NCBI GenBank assembly: GCA_963703175.1
Contig: OY969794.1
Span: forward strand, 2,666,001 to 2,730,000
Length of the DNA: 64,000 nucleotides
Direction: 5' to 3'
Source of the DNA: VRUE01 sp963703175
GTDB taxonomy: Bacteria; Actinomycetota; Thermoleophilia; Solirubrobacterales; 70-9
Positions 16,833 to 25,672 of this stretch are shown piece after piece; position 1 is the stretch's first letter, and each line of letters starts with the position of its first letter. A program made the translations under genes and the position numbers. The notes beneath the pieces were generated by a model. The model did not search any database. It saw only the letters and a list, made by a program, of their open reading frames with translations, and had not been told where the DNA came from.

Positions 16833-17251
16833 CGCTCATTCTCGACGCGGCGCCGCTGGTGGCGTTGGCCGACGCCGAGGAGCCGCAGCTCGAGGCGCTG
16901 CTGAGGATCCGCGACGAGGAGGAGGGTCCGTTGGTCCTGCCGGCGCCGGTTGCGGCCGAGGTCGATTATCTGCTCGGCGTCTGCTTCGGCCATGCTGCTC
17001 GACGCGCCTTCCTCAGCGATCTCGCTGCGTGGCGCTATGACGTCGCGTGCTTGGAGGCCGATGACTACCGGGTGGTCGCCGAACTCGACGCCCGCTACTC
17101 CGATCTCGGCCTTGGTCTCGCCGATTGTTCGATTGCGGTTCTCGCGGAGCGCTATGAAACCCGACGTCTGCTCAGCTTCGACGAGCGGCACTTCCGGACC
17201 GTTGTGCCACTACAGCGCGGGTCATTCGAGTTGTTGCCGGCGGATTCCTAG
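16829..17251 (+). CDS. vapC: PIN-domain (VapC-type) ribonuclease toxin
   Basis: It starts at GTG 16829, overlapping the antitoxin stop. The 140-residue PIN domain retains the acidic site: D6 (LILDAAP), E44 (VAAEVDY), D99 (GLADCSI) and D118 (SFDERHF). VapC toxins are Mg-dependent RNases that often cut tRNA or rRNA. Nothing appears broken, so the pair is probably functional. It precedes a palindrome-rich block related to the island repeats, which suggests the module was acquired with an element. Confidence 0.85.
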   Translation: MTLILDAAPLVALADAEEPQLEALLRIRDEEEGPLVLPAPVAAEVDYLLGVCFGHAARRAFLSDLAAWRYDVACLEADDYRVVAELDARYSDLGLGLADCSIAVLAERYETRRLLSFDERHFRTVVPLQRGSFELLPADS

Positions 17252-17320
17252 CCAGGCGCGCCGCCGCCGGCACCTTCGCCAGACCCGCCGAATCGCTGCA
17301 TTCGAACCGGTCATGGCGAC

Positions 17321-17399
17321 TTTGGGCACTTCTGGCGGGAAGTGCCCAAAGCGCCGCATATCCTTATTCCAGGCACTAATGCGCATTAGTGCCTGGAAT
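17321..17399. repeat. two strong hairpins related to the island repeat arms
   Basis: The first hairpin, 17321-17350, has arms TTTGGGCACTT and AAGTGCCCAAA. The second, 17366-17399, is a perfect 34-bp palindrome with 17-base arms starting ATTCCAGGCACTAATGC. GCCGCATATCC lies between them, echoing the GCATATC block of repeats A-E, but no tRNA-Gly half follows. It may be a decayed junction or a bidirectional stop after the toxin gene. Confidence 0.6.
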
Positions 17400-17462
17400 G
17401 GCCCCGACGGGTGGCGATCGGCGGCTCCTCCGTGTTGCACTAATTCCGCATACCCTGTGGCC

Positions 17463-17972
17463 GTGCGTCGTGTTTCCTTGATGCTCCCGGTGATTGTGGC
17501 AGCGACCGTGCTGTTGGCGGTTCTGACCGAAGTGGCATCGGGCACGAGCCCGGAACAGGGAACCGTCGTTCTGGTCAAGCTCGACCTGAATGTGAGCAAT
17601 GGCCTGCACGCGCGCCTCGAAAACTCCGAAGACGGGACCGTGACCCTCGAGCTGCGGAAAGAGGGTCAGATCGCCACTTACAAAGTGCCCGGCAAAGCAA
17701 CCGAAGGCGGGCTGAAAGCGCGCTTCGGGCGACTCGGTCTGATCAACGTAGTCTTCACCCCGACCAAGACGCTGAACTCGACTGAGCCGGGAGAGGGCTG
17801 TACGGGAGCGCCGCGGACGCTGCGCGAAGGCGTCTTCGTCGGGACGATCGATTTCACCGGCGAGCGGGAATTCGTGCGGATCGAAGGGACGCAGGTGAGC
17901 GGATCGATGAGCGTGATCTCCCAATGGGAGCTCACGGGAACTACTAGGTCGCCTTCCCGGTTATGCCGATGA
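17463..17972 (+). CDS. exported protein of unknown function, 169 aa
   Basis: The frame is long but the natural start is GTG 17463 (VRRVSLMLPVIVAATVLLAV), which gives a Sec-type signal peptide. The mature part is a beta-rich domain with two half-conserved Cys-free strands and one Cys (GEGCTGAP). No family is recognised. Its stop overlaps the next gene start by ten bases, so it heads a cluster of exported proteins that reads into the CHASE2 kinase gene. Confidence 0.6.
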   Translation: MRRVSLMLPVIVAATVLLAVLTEVASGTSPEQGTVVLVKLDLNVSNGLHARLENSEDGTVTLELRKEGQIATYKVPGKATEGGLKARFGRLGLINVVFTPTKTLNSTEPGEGCTGAPRTLREGVFVGTIDFTGEREFVRIEGTQVSGSMSVISQWELTGTTRSPSRLCR

Positions 17973-19447
17973 AGCTACTGCTCATCTCTCTGTGCGGCAT
18001 CGCGATGCTGGCGTGTGCTGTCACACCGGCCCAGGGCTACGTCTATTTCGCCACCGACTTCGGTGGGGCGATCGGGCGAGCCGATCTCAATGGCTCGAAC
18101 GTCAATCTGGATTTCGTCACGGGAGCCGGTGACGTGGAGGGCATCGCGGTCGACGGCGAACACATCTACTGGACTAACCGCTCGCCTGGGACGATCGGCC
18201 GGGCGAACCTCGATGGCACCAATGTCGAGCAGAGCTTCATCAGTGGAGCCAGCTCGCCGATCGGGGTCGCCGTTGACGGCCAGCACGTCTACTGGGCCAG
18301 CAGCGAAGTCTTCCGCTCAATCGGTCGGGCGAACGTCGACGGCACCCACGTCGAACAGGAATTTGTTCAAGGGGCAGGCAGCCCACTCGGCCTGACGGTT
18401 GCTGGTGAAAGCCTGTACTGGTCCAGCGATAACGAAATCCGCAAAGCAAGTGTGAATGGCACGGGAATCGAAATTGCCGCCTCCGAAGCCACCGTGCCGA
18501 TCGGGGTCGCAGCCGACGGCGAACACGTCTACTGGGCGAGCTTTGGGAGCAATGGCTCCGGCGGGACGATCGGTCGCGCCGGCCTCGACGGCACGAATGG
18601 TGACCCGAGCTTCATCGCGGGGTCGAGCTCGCCGTTGGGATTAGCTGTCGCAGGCAAGCGGATCTACTGGACCAGCTCTGGCGCGGGCGGCAGGGAGATC
18701 GTCGGGCGTGCGAATCTCGACGGGACGAACGTCGATCCGCGCCTGATTGGCTATTCGGGGGCAAGCTATGTGTTCGACTCGGCGGGGCCGGAGGGTGGCT
18801 ACGCCGCCCTGGCGGTCGACTCGCTGGGCGCATTGGGTGCGCCGGTGTTCGGCCGCACCGCCACCCTGCGACCGGTATCCGGCGTGGTCCGGATCAAACC
18901 ACCTGGAGCCACCGGATACACGCCCCTGAGTTCCGCCAAGACCGTGCCACTCCGCACTGCGGTCGACACCGCGAAGGGCACGGTCAGGCTGACCGCCGCC
19001 AAACGCCAGGCCCGCGATTCCGTTGCTCGCGCCCCTCGTGCCACCGAGACCGGGCTCTTTCACGGCGGTACCTTCCGCGTCACGCAGAGAATTGCCCGTT
19101 CGCCCCTGCGCGGCGGTGAATCCGTCGGGTTCACCGTCCTCAGGCTCGCGGGGCAGCCACCCAGCGGCTGCGGCAGGAACAACGCCGGGAGCGCCGCGGG
19201 GGTGGCAAATCGGGGCCGTAGTGGTGGAGGTCGCCTCTGGGGCGATGCTCACGGAAACTTCCAGACCGGCGGGCGGTACGCGACGGTGACCGTTCGCGGC
19301 ACGAAGTGGCTGACCGAAGACACCTGCGCCGGCACCCGGGTCAAGGTCACTCGCGGAGTCGTCAGCGTCAACGACCTTCCGCACCATCGCACGATCATTG
19401 TGAGGGCTCCCCATAGCTTCCTCGCCCATCCCGGATCCGGCGGGTAG
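17963..19447 (+). CDS. exported YWTD/LDLR-B-like beta-propeller protein, 494 aa
   Basis: ATG 17963 gives a signal peptide (MPMKLLLISLCGIAMLAC). It is followed by at least five ~45-residue repeats of the type GIAVDGEHIYWTNR...GTIGRANLDGTNVE, characteristic of low-density-lipoprotein-receptor YWTD propellers. After residue about 300 a different domain follows (PVSGVVRIKPPGATGYTPL...VDTAKGTVRLTAA), resembling the FecR-like C-terminal module seen in many Solirubrobacterales surface proteins. The final part contains a Gly/Arg-rich stretch and two Cys. It is probably a cell-surface binding protein, with no enzyme motif visible. It follows the 169-aa exported protein with overlap. Confidence 0.75.
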   Translation: MPMKLLLISLCGIAMLACAVTPAQGYVYFATDFGGAIGRADLNGSNVNLDFVTGAGDVEGIAVDGEHIYWTNRSPGTIGRANLDGTNVEQSFISGASSPIGVAVDGQHVYWASSEVFRSIGRANVDGTHVEQEFVQGAGSPLGLTVAGESLYWSSDNEIRKASVNGTGIEIAASEATVPIGVAADGEHVYWASFGSNGSGGTIGRAGLDGTNGDPSFIAGSSSPLGLAVAGKRIYWTSSGAGGREIVGRANLDGTNVDPRLIGYSGASYVFDSAGPEGGYAALAVDSLGALGAPVFGRTATLRPVSGVVRIKPPGATGYTPLSSAKTVPLRTAVDTAKGTVRLTAAKRQARDSVARAPRATETGLFHGGTFRVTQRIARSPLRGGESVGFTVLRLAGQPPSGCGRNNAGSAAGVANRGRSGGGRLWGDAHGNFQTGGRYATVTVRGTKWLTEDTCAGTRVKVTRGVVSVNDLPHHRTIIVRAPHSFLAHPGSGG

Positions 19448-19573
19448 AAGGGCTCGCGGGCTGCGAGGAGCGCCTCGGGTAACGCGGACCTACACCTTGG
19501 GTGGGTTACGTTGGGCCCCACGAGGACGGATGCTGGTCGAGCTATCCAACTCTCAATCGAAGGGGTCACTCCG

Positions 19574-21436
19574 ATGCACAAGCCGCCCAAGCACCCATAC
19601 CAGCCAAGCCGCAGCCGAGCTGTCAGCCGAGCGACACGGTTGTGCGTTGTCGCCATCGCCGTCGGGGTGCTCGCCGCGACTGCCGCGACGAGCGCGTTCG
19701 GCTCGGGCACGAGGACGATCACCACGATCGCCGGGAGCCCTAGCGGCCTCTATGGCTTTGGCGGCGACGGAGGCCCGGCAGCCGACGCGCTTTTGAAGAA
19801 GCCGACCGGGCTGGCAGTGGACCCGCAAGGGGATATCTTCGTTGTGGACTCCGGCAACTCCCGCGTCCGCAAGATCGACCCCAGCGGAACGATCACCACG
19901 ATCGCCGGGTCGGGGGTGTCGGGCTATCTGGGTGACGGCGACCAGGCGACCTTGGCGCGAGTCTCGCCCACGGGGGTGGCGGTGGACGGAAAAGGGGACC
20001 TCTACATCAGCGACTGCGAAAACGACGTGGTGCGCAAGGTGGATCCCGGCGGAGAAATCACGACCGTCGCCGGGACGGGCATCATGGGCTTCCTCGGGGA
20101 CAACGGCCCGGCGACCGCCGCCAGACTCAACTGCCCGATCGGCCTCGCAGTGGACGGCGCAGAAAACCTCTACATCGCCGACCGGGGCAACAAGCGCGTC
20201 CGCAAAGTCACCCCCGCGGGGACGATCACCACGTTCGCGGGCAACGGAAACATCGGGCCTCCTACTGGCGACGGAGGCCCGGCGACCTCGGCGACGTTCT
20301 TCCCCCAGGAACTGGCCTTCGACAGCGATGAAAACCTCTACATCGCCGACGCCTTCGACAACAACGTGCGCAAGATCGATTCGAGCGGGACGATCACGAC
20401 GTTCGCCGGAACGGGACAAGGGTTCAATGCGGGAGACGGCGGTCCGGCGACCTCGGCGTCGCTCATGTATCCCGCGGGCGTGGCCGTGGACAAAGACGGC
20501 AACGTCTTCATCACGACTCAATGCCGCATACGTGAGGTGGATACCAGTGGAACGATCAGGACCATCGCCGGGACCGAATACTGCGGCCTCTCCGGTGACG
20601 GCTGCGCGGCGACGTCGGCGCAGTTCTACGGGGCAAATAATGGGGTTTCGATACCGCTGGCAATTGACGGGGAGGGAAACCTCTTCCTCGCCGACTACAG
20701 CGCCAACAACGTGCGGGAGATCCTGACGACGGAACCGCCTGCCAGCTGCACCGCGCCGCCGGTCACCGCACCGACCACGCCCAAACCGAGCCCGACGCCC
20801 GCGCCCAAACCGCCGGTTGTGAAAATAACCAGTGCTCCGCCCGCGGAGACTGCCGAACAGAAGGCCTCGTTCGGGTTCAAGGGCGTCGCCGGCGGCTCCT
20901 ATGAATGCTCAATCGACGCCGGCGCCTGGTCGCCGTGCCAGAGCGAGCAGTCCTTCGGGCCGCTGCTGCCCGGCGATCACCGCTTCCAGGTGCGCGAGAA
21001 GCTGAACGGGATCACGGGACCCGCGGCAAGCTACCACTGGACGATCGACCTGCCGCGCGCCTGCATCATCAAGGTCGCGCGGGCACGGGTCTCCGCCTTG
21101 ACGCAACGGGGCACGGCGCGTCTTGTGATCCACTACAAGGCCTACAAGCCGGCGCAGGTGACGGTCTCCTATGCGCTCACCGGGTCTAGGGGCAAGCTGC
21201 GCCTCGGGACCGCCTCTCAGCACTTCAAGACCGCCGGGATCTTCCGGCGGGGCGAGAAGCTCGACAAGGCGGCCCTGGCGAAGCTGCGGGCCACGACGTC
21301 GATGACGGTCCGCTTCTCGATCCCGCAGGCCCCGAGCAGCTGCACCCGCTACTACACGAAGCGCCTCACGATCCCCCAACATCCGAGCCCCGGCCTGACG
21401 GTCTGGTTTCAGTCGGACTCGATCTTCGCGTCATGA
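19574..21436 (+). CDS. exported NHL-repeat beta-propeller protein
   Basis: The start is placed at ATG 19574 (MHKPPKHPYQPSRSR) because a hydrophobic signal segment (LCVVAIAVGVLAATAATSAF) follows at the right distance; the frame is open upstream to 19511. Six NHL-like repeats of about 55 residues follow, each with GLAVDxxGNLYIAD...NRVRKIDxxGTITTIAG and a GDGGPAT motif. Such propellers are often ligand-binding extracellular domains. A Pro/Thr linker (residues about 395-420) leads to an Ig-like module (FGFKGVAGGSYECSIDAG) and a final beta domain with two Cys. Its stop overlaps the next gene start (ATGA). Confidence 0.8.
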   Translation: MHKPPKHPYQPSRSRAVSRATRLCVVAIAVGVLAATAATSAFGSGTRTITTIAGSPSGLYGFGGDGGPAADALLKKPTGLAVDPQGDIFVVDSGNSRVRKIDPSGTITTIAGSGVSGYLGDGDQATLARVSPTGVAVDGKGDLYISDCENDVVRKVDPGGEITTVAGTGIMGFLGDNGPATAARLNCPIGLAVDGAENLYIADRGNKRVRKVTPAGTITTFAGNGNIGPPTGDGGPATSATFFPQELAFDSDENLYIADAFDNNVRKIDSSGTITTFAGTGQGFNAGDGGPATSASLMYPAGVAVDKDGNVFITTQCRIREVDTSGTIRTIAGTEYCGLSGDGCAATSAQFYGANNGVSIPLAIDGEGNLFLADYSANNVREILTTEPPASCTAPPVTAPTTPKPSPTPAPKPPVVKITSAPPAETAEQKASFGFKGVAGGSYECSIDAGAWSPCQSEQSFGPLLPGDHRFQVREKLNGITGPAASYHWTIDLPRACIIKVARARVSALTQRGTARLVIHYKAYKPAQVTVSYALTGSRGKLRLGTASQHFKTAGIFRRGEKLDKAALAKLRATTSMTVRFSIPQAPSSCTRYYTKRLTIPQHPSPGLTVWFQSDSIFAS

Positions 21437-21465
21437 CTGACTCGATAGAAAGGATTGGCACGACG

Positions 21466-22392
21466 ATGAGAGCCTTCCCCCGACTCCTTGGCGCGGTGGC
21501 GCTGGCTGCTGTCGTCGCCGTTTCTGCCTCAGCCACTCTCTCGGGCAACGCCGGAGCAGACTCGGCGTCCGCGACTCATAGTCGACGCGGAGGACATGGC
21601 CAGATCTATTTCTTCGCCAGGCCGAGTTCTGCGGTGGCGCTCGTCGGCCAGCACCTGCCCAGCCCCAATCCGCTCGTCTTGCGCCCCTCGGACTTTCCGC
21701 TCTTCGAAGACGGCCAGTGGGTCCTGGAAAAGCTGCACTGGAGCGAGTGGGGATCGCCGGTGGCGCGAGCGCGGGGTTTGAGCAGCTCGAGCAACGACGA
21801 CCCGAACGCCGCCGAAGGAAAGCGGATCATCACCTGGGCCAAGGTCCGGCTCTCGCAGCCGGGGGTCTTCCGCGGGCACAGGGTCTACCGCTGCATCAGG
21901 ATCACCGTGCCCCGCCCGGCGCACTACCCACCCGCGTGCCTGCAGCGGCATGACCGCTACATCGGCCTGATGGCACCGGGCTCCGGCGAACCGGTCGGAG
22001 TCCCAGGTGGAGGGTCGAAGAACCGCCGGCTCAAAGAATTCTCCTCGCCCGATCGGCACGTCACGTGCTTCATCGGGACTCCCTACATCGGAGGAGCGCC
22101 CGCCGCGTGCTTCGCCTACCGAACGAAACTCTCAGGGCCCGAGCTCAGTGCTTGGATCCAAGCGAGCGGAGGAATCCACCTATGCAACGTGCTCAAGCCT
22201 TCGCTCAGTGAAGTCTGCTTCCAGAACTGGGTTGATGACCTCCCTGTGTTGGCCTACGGCCAAAGCAGCGAGCTGAACGGCATTCGGTGCACCTCCGCCT
22301 CGGATGGGATCACGTGCAGAAAAGTGTCCGGGGCCGGGAAGGGCCACGGTTTCCGGATCAACAGGGACGAAGCGGTGGAGGTCGGCTCATGA
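21466..22392 (+). CDS. exported protein with paired cysteines, function unknown
   Basis: An ATG at 21433 overlaps the previous stop, but ATG 21466 has AAAGGA upstream and gives a cleaner signal peptide (MRAFPRLLGAVALAAVVAV), so I use it. The mature protein has several Cys in likely disulfide pairs (YRCIRITV, PACLQRH, VTCFIG, AACFAY, LCNVL, VCFQN, IRCTS, ITCRK). No family is recognised. It lies in line with the beta-propeller genes and 65 bases ahead of the kinase gene. Confidence 0.6.
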   Translation: MRAFPRLLGAVALAAVVAVSASATLSGNAGADSASATHSRRGGHGQIYFFARPSSAVALVGQHLPSPNPLVLRPSDFPLFEDGQWVLEKLHWSEWGSPVARARGLSSSSNDDPNAAEGKRIITWAKVRLSQPGVFRGHRVYRCIRITVPRPAHYPPACLQRHDRYIGLMAPGSGEPVGVPGGGSKNRRLKEFSSPDRHVTCFIGTPYIGGAPAACFAYRTKLSGPELSAWIQASGGIHLCNVLKPSLSEVCFQNWVDDLPVLAYGQSSELNGIRCTSASDGITCRKVSGAGKGHGFRINRDEAVEVGS

Positions 22393-22457
22393 GGGCAGCC
22401 CTCCTCGCGATCACGGTGGTCGTTCGCCTCGAAGCGCCACGCGGGTGACCTGGCATC

Positions 22458-24626
22458 GTGACCGCCAACTCCGCGACTCAGTCAAAGTCAGCGGTGGATC
22501 GGGCGACCTGGAGGAGCCGCCGTGCGGCGCTGCTCCTCGGGGTCGCCCTCGCCGCGGCTGGCCTTGGCATTTTCGCCCACAGCCAGCACCTCCTGCGCCG
22601 CCTCGAGCAGCAGACGATCGACGCCCGCTTCCAGATCCGGGGCGCCCAGCCCGGCCGGGCGGCCGGCGTGGTCATGGTCGAGGTCGACGCGAGCACCTTC
22701 GACTACCTGCGCGATCATCACCTGCATGCGGACTGGCCGTTCCCGCGTCGCTACCACGCTCGTGTGATCGACCAGCTGCGCCGCGCGGGTGCCAAGGTGA
22801 TCGGCGTCGACTTCCAGTTCACGGAGGAAAGCGACCGCTTCGACGACAACGCCCTGATCAACGCGATCGGCAGGGCCGGCAACGTCGTGCTGAGCACGAC
22901 CGAAGTCCTCCCCGGCGGCCGGACCGCTGTCCTTGGCGGCGACGCTGTGTTGAGGCGATTAGGCGCCCGCGCGGCCGACACCGAAACTCCTCCTGACAGC
23001 GATGGCGCCCTGCGCGCCATGCAGTACTCGATCCAGGGGCTGCGGACCTTCGCCGTCGTGGTCGCCGAAGCCGACACCGGGCGGCCGATCTCGCCGGCTC
23101 TTTTCGGCGGCGCGACCCACAAGGTGCCGATCGACTATGTCGGCCCTCCGGGCACGTTCCCCGCGATCTCCTACTCGCGGGTGCTGAGCGGTCGCTTCCC
23201 ACGTGACCTTTTCGCCGGTAAGACGGTTCTCATCGGCCCCTTCTCGCCGACCCTCGGGGACGTTCACCAGACGCCGATGTCGGGCTCGCCGATGGCCGGG
23301 ACGGAAGTCATCGCCAACCAGGTGACGACGGTCCTCGGCGGGATTCCGCTGCGCGCTCCCTCGGGGACGGTGACGATCCTTCTGATCGCCCTGCTGGCCC
23401 TGCTCGTCCCCCTTGCCGGGCTGCGTCTGGGAACGCTGCCCGTGGTCCTGGTCAGCGTGGGAGCGCTCGTCGTGTGGTCGATCGCAGCCCAGCTCGCATT
23501 CAACTCGGGCACCCAGCTCGACTACGTCGACCCCCTCGCCGCGCTGGCGCTTGCCGCGCTGGGAACCATGCTGGTCGCCCTTCGGTCGGACAGCCGCGAG
23601 CGTCGCCACCTGCGCGAGCTCTTCGCCGCCGACTCCACCGCTGTGGTCGAAGGGGTGCTGCATCCCTCCGGCCAGCGCTCCCTGGACCCCACGGCGATCA
23701 TTGCGGGCTACCGGATAGAGGCGGCGCTCGGCCGGGGCGGCATGGGGGTCGTCTACCGCGCGACTCAGATGGCCCTCGAGCGCTCGGTGGCGATCAAGCT
23801 GATAGCCACCGAGCGCGCCCACGACCCGGACTTCCGCGCCCGCTTCGAGCGCGAGTCGAAGCTCGCAGCCTCGATCGAGCACCCGAACGTGATTCCGGTG
23901 TACGAGGCCGGTGAGGACGACGGACTCCTATTCATCGCGATGCGACTCGTCGAGGGCACCGACCTGGCGCAGGTGCTGGAGCGGGGCGGGGCGCTCGAGA
24001 CGGCGCGGACCGCGCGGCTGATAGGCCAGCTGGCGGACGCGCTGGACGCCGCGCACGCGCGCGGGCTCGTCCACCGCGACGTGAAGCCGGCCAACGTGCT
24101 GCTCACCCTCGAGGAGCCCGAGCATCTGTACCTGACCGACTTCGGCATCGCCAAGAGTGTCGAGGCGGACGGCGGGATGACCGTGGAGGGACAGTGGTTC
24201 GGCACCCTCGACTACCTCGCCCCAGAGCAGATTCGAGGCGAGGACGTCGGCGTCGGCGTCGACGTCTACGCGCTCGCCGGCCTGCTGCACCACTGCGTGA
24301 CCGGCGAGGTGCCCTTTCCGCGCGACACCGACGCGGCCCGGCTCTGGGCGCACGTCAACGCTTTACCGCCCGCCCCGAGCCATGTGCGTCAGGGTCTGCC
24401 GCCAGCGATCGACGCGGTCATCGCCCGCGGCATGGCCAAGGACCCCACCATGCGCTACGAGGCTGCCGGTGATCTGGCGCATGCCTGCGCGCGGGCAATG
24501 GAGCTCTCGCCGCCCGATCTGCAGCCGATCCGAGCCGGGGGGGAGGAGGGCTCCGGCGGCGAGGCCCCCGAGGTTGGCGGCTCCACCTCCACGGTGGTCT
24601 CCGAGCGGCCTGGCAAGGAGCCCTAG
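22458..24626 (+). CDS. CHASE2-domain transmembrane Ser/Thr protein kinase
   Basis: GTG 22458 starts a 722-residue protein. It has a first membrane span (residues about 22-42), an extracellular CHASE2 sensor (about 45-290: VVMVEVDASTFDYLR, KVIGVDFQF, GKTVLIGPF, and MAGTEVIANQV), then three spans (about 295-375). A cytoplasmic kinase follows with its glycine loop GRGGMGVVY near 425, VAIKL, the catalytic HRDVKPANVLL near 540, DFGIAKS near 560 and APEQ. All catalytic residues are present. The C-terminal tail is Gly/Glu/Ser rich. Its TAG stop is the CTAG that the following IS481 copy targeted. The exported propeller genes upstream are possible ligands or substrates, and the FHA protein beyond the IS is a natural phospho-reader. 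Both are inferences. Confidence 0.9.
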   Translation: MTANSATQSKSAVDRATWRSRRAALLLGVALAAAGLGIFAHSQHLLRRLEQQTIDARFQIRGAQPGRAAGVVMVEVDASTFDYLRDHHLHADWPFPRRYHARVIDQLRRAGAKVIGVDFQFTEESDRFDDNALINAIGRAGNVVLSTTEVLPGGRTAVLGGDAVLRRLGARAADTETPPDSDGALRAMQYSIQGLRTFAVVVAEADTGRPISPALFGGATHKVPIDYVGPPGTFPAISYSRVLSGRFPRDLFAGKTVLIGPFSPTLGDVHQTPMSGSPMAGTEVIANQVTTVLGGIPLRAPSGTVTILLIALLALLVPLAGLRLGTLPVVLVSVGALVVWSIAAQLAFNSGTQLDYVDPLAALALAALGTMLVALRSDSRERRHLRELFAADSTAVVEGVLHPSGQRSLDPTAIIAGYRIEAALGRGGMGVVYRATQMALERSVAIKLIATERAHDPDFRARFERESKLAASIEHPNVIPVYEAGEDDGLLFIAMRLVEGTDLAQVLERGGALETARTARLIGQLADALDAAHARGLVHRDVKPANVLLTLEEPEHLYLTDFGIAKSVEADGGMTVEGQWFGTLDYLAPEQIRGEDVGVGVDVYALAGLLHHCVTGEVPFPRDTDAARLWAHVNALPPAPSHVRQGLPPAIDAVIARGMAKDPTMRYEAAGDLAHACARAMELSPPDLQPIRAGGEEGSGGEAPEVGGSTSTVVSERPGKEP

Positions 24627-24627
24627 T

Positions 24628-25666
24628 TGTAGTTCCTCACCACGTTGTTCATCCGGGCCTCCTTGAAGGCTGGGGGTGCTGACCACCCAGATCAAGGAGG
24701 ACACCGGATGAAGCTGCACGCTAACGCTCGAACCTGCCCGAAAAGCAGGCGCCTGCTCGTAGAGCGCCTCGAGAGAGGCTAGTCGCTGACGTTGGCGGCC
24801 GAGGCCGCCGGCGTCAGCGACCGAACCACCGCCAAGTGGCTCGCCCGCTGGCGCTCTGAGGGAGAGGCCGGCCTGCTCGACCGCAGCTCTGCACCAAAGG
24901 CACGCCCAACGCAGCTGCCCGCGGATCGCGTCAAGGCGATCGAGGCACTGAGGAGGCTGTGGATGACAGCGGCTGAGATCGCCGAGGTGCTCGGGATGGC
25001 TCTCTCAACCGTCTCAAGGTGGCTGAAGCGAATCGGACTGGGCAGGAGGAGTCGTCTGAGCCCACCCGAGCCGCCCAACCGCTACGAGCGCAAGCGCCCG
25101 GGAGAGCTGATCCACGTCGACATCAAGAAGCTGGGGCGCATCCTGCGACCTGGCCATCGCGTCACCGGCAATCGCCGCGATCGCTACACCGACGCCCGGG
25201 GTTATGGCGTCGCCGGTTGGGAGTTCGTCCACGTCTGCGTGGATGACGCCACCCGCCTCGCCTACGTCGAGGTGCTTGCAGATGAGCGCGCCCTCACCGC
25301 CGTCGGCTTTCTGCGCCGGGCCGTCGAGTGGTTTGGATCGATGGGTATCGCCGTCGAGAGGGTGATGAGCGACAACGGCTCCTGCTACCGCTCCCATGCG
25401 CATGCGAGCGCCTGCAGGGAGCTCGGACTCAAGCACCTCTTCACCCAGCCCTACCGACCTCGGACAAACGGCAAGGCGGAGCGATTCATCCAGACGCTCC
25501 AGAACCGTTGGGCCTATGGAGCTATCTACGCAAACTCAGCCGAGAGGACCGCAGCTCTTCCGGGCTGGCTCACCCACTACAACTTCACCCGACGACATGG
25601 CTCCCTCGGCCACAAGACGCCTGCGGCTCGGCTCGCCGAGCTGGAACAACGTCCTGAGTAGCTACA
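24628..25666 (+). mobile_element. IS481-family insertion sequence between kinase and FHA genes
   Basis: The left end starts TGTAGTTCCTCACCACGTTG. The right end, read inward, starts TGTAGCTACTCAGGACGTTG, matching over most of 23 bases. CTAG lies on each side (within CCTAGT on the left and GCTAGC on the right), consistent with the family's NCTAGN target, though the outer bases differ. The size is about 1039 bp. It separates two convergent genes and interrupts neither reading frame. Confidence 0.85.
24708..25661 (+). pseudogene. IS481-family transposase with in-frame amber stop
   Basis: From ATG 24708 (MKLHANARTCPKSRRLL) the frame meets TAG at 24780-24782 after 24 codons. It then continues uninterrupted for 290 residues (TLAAEAAGVSDRTTAKWLARW to the end). 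The N-terminal HTH and the DDE core are otherwise intact: LIHVDIKKLGR, VMSDNGSCY and KAERFIQTLQ. An internal TTG at 24792 could restart translation but would lose the first helix. It differs from the copy at 3844 in sequence and end structure, so the two are separate family members. Confidence 0.85.
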
Positions 25667-25672
25667 GCTAGC

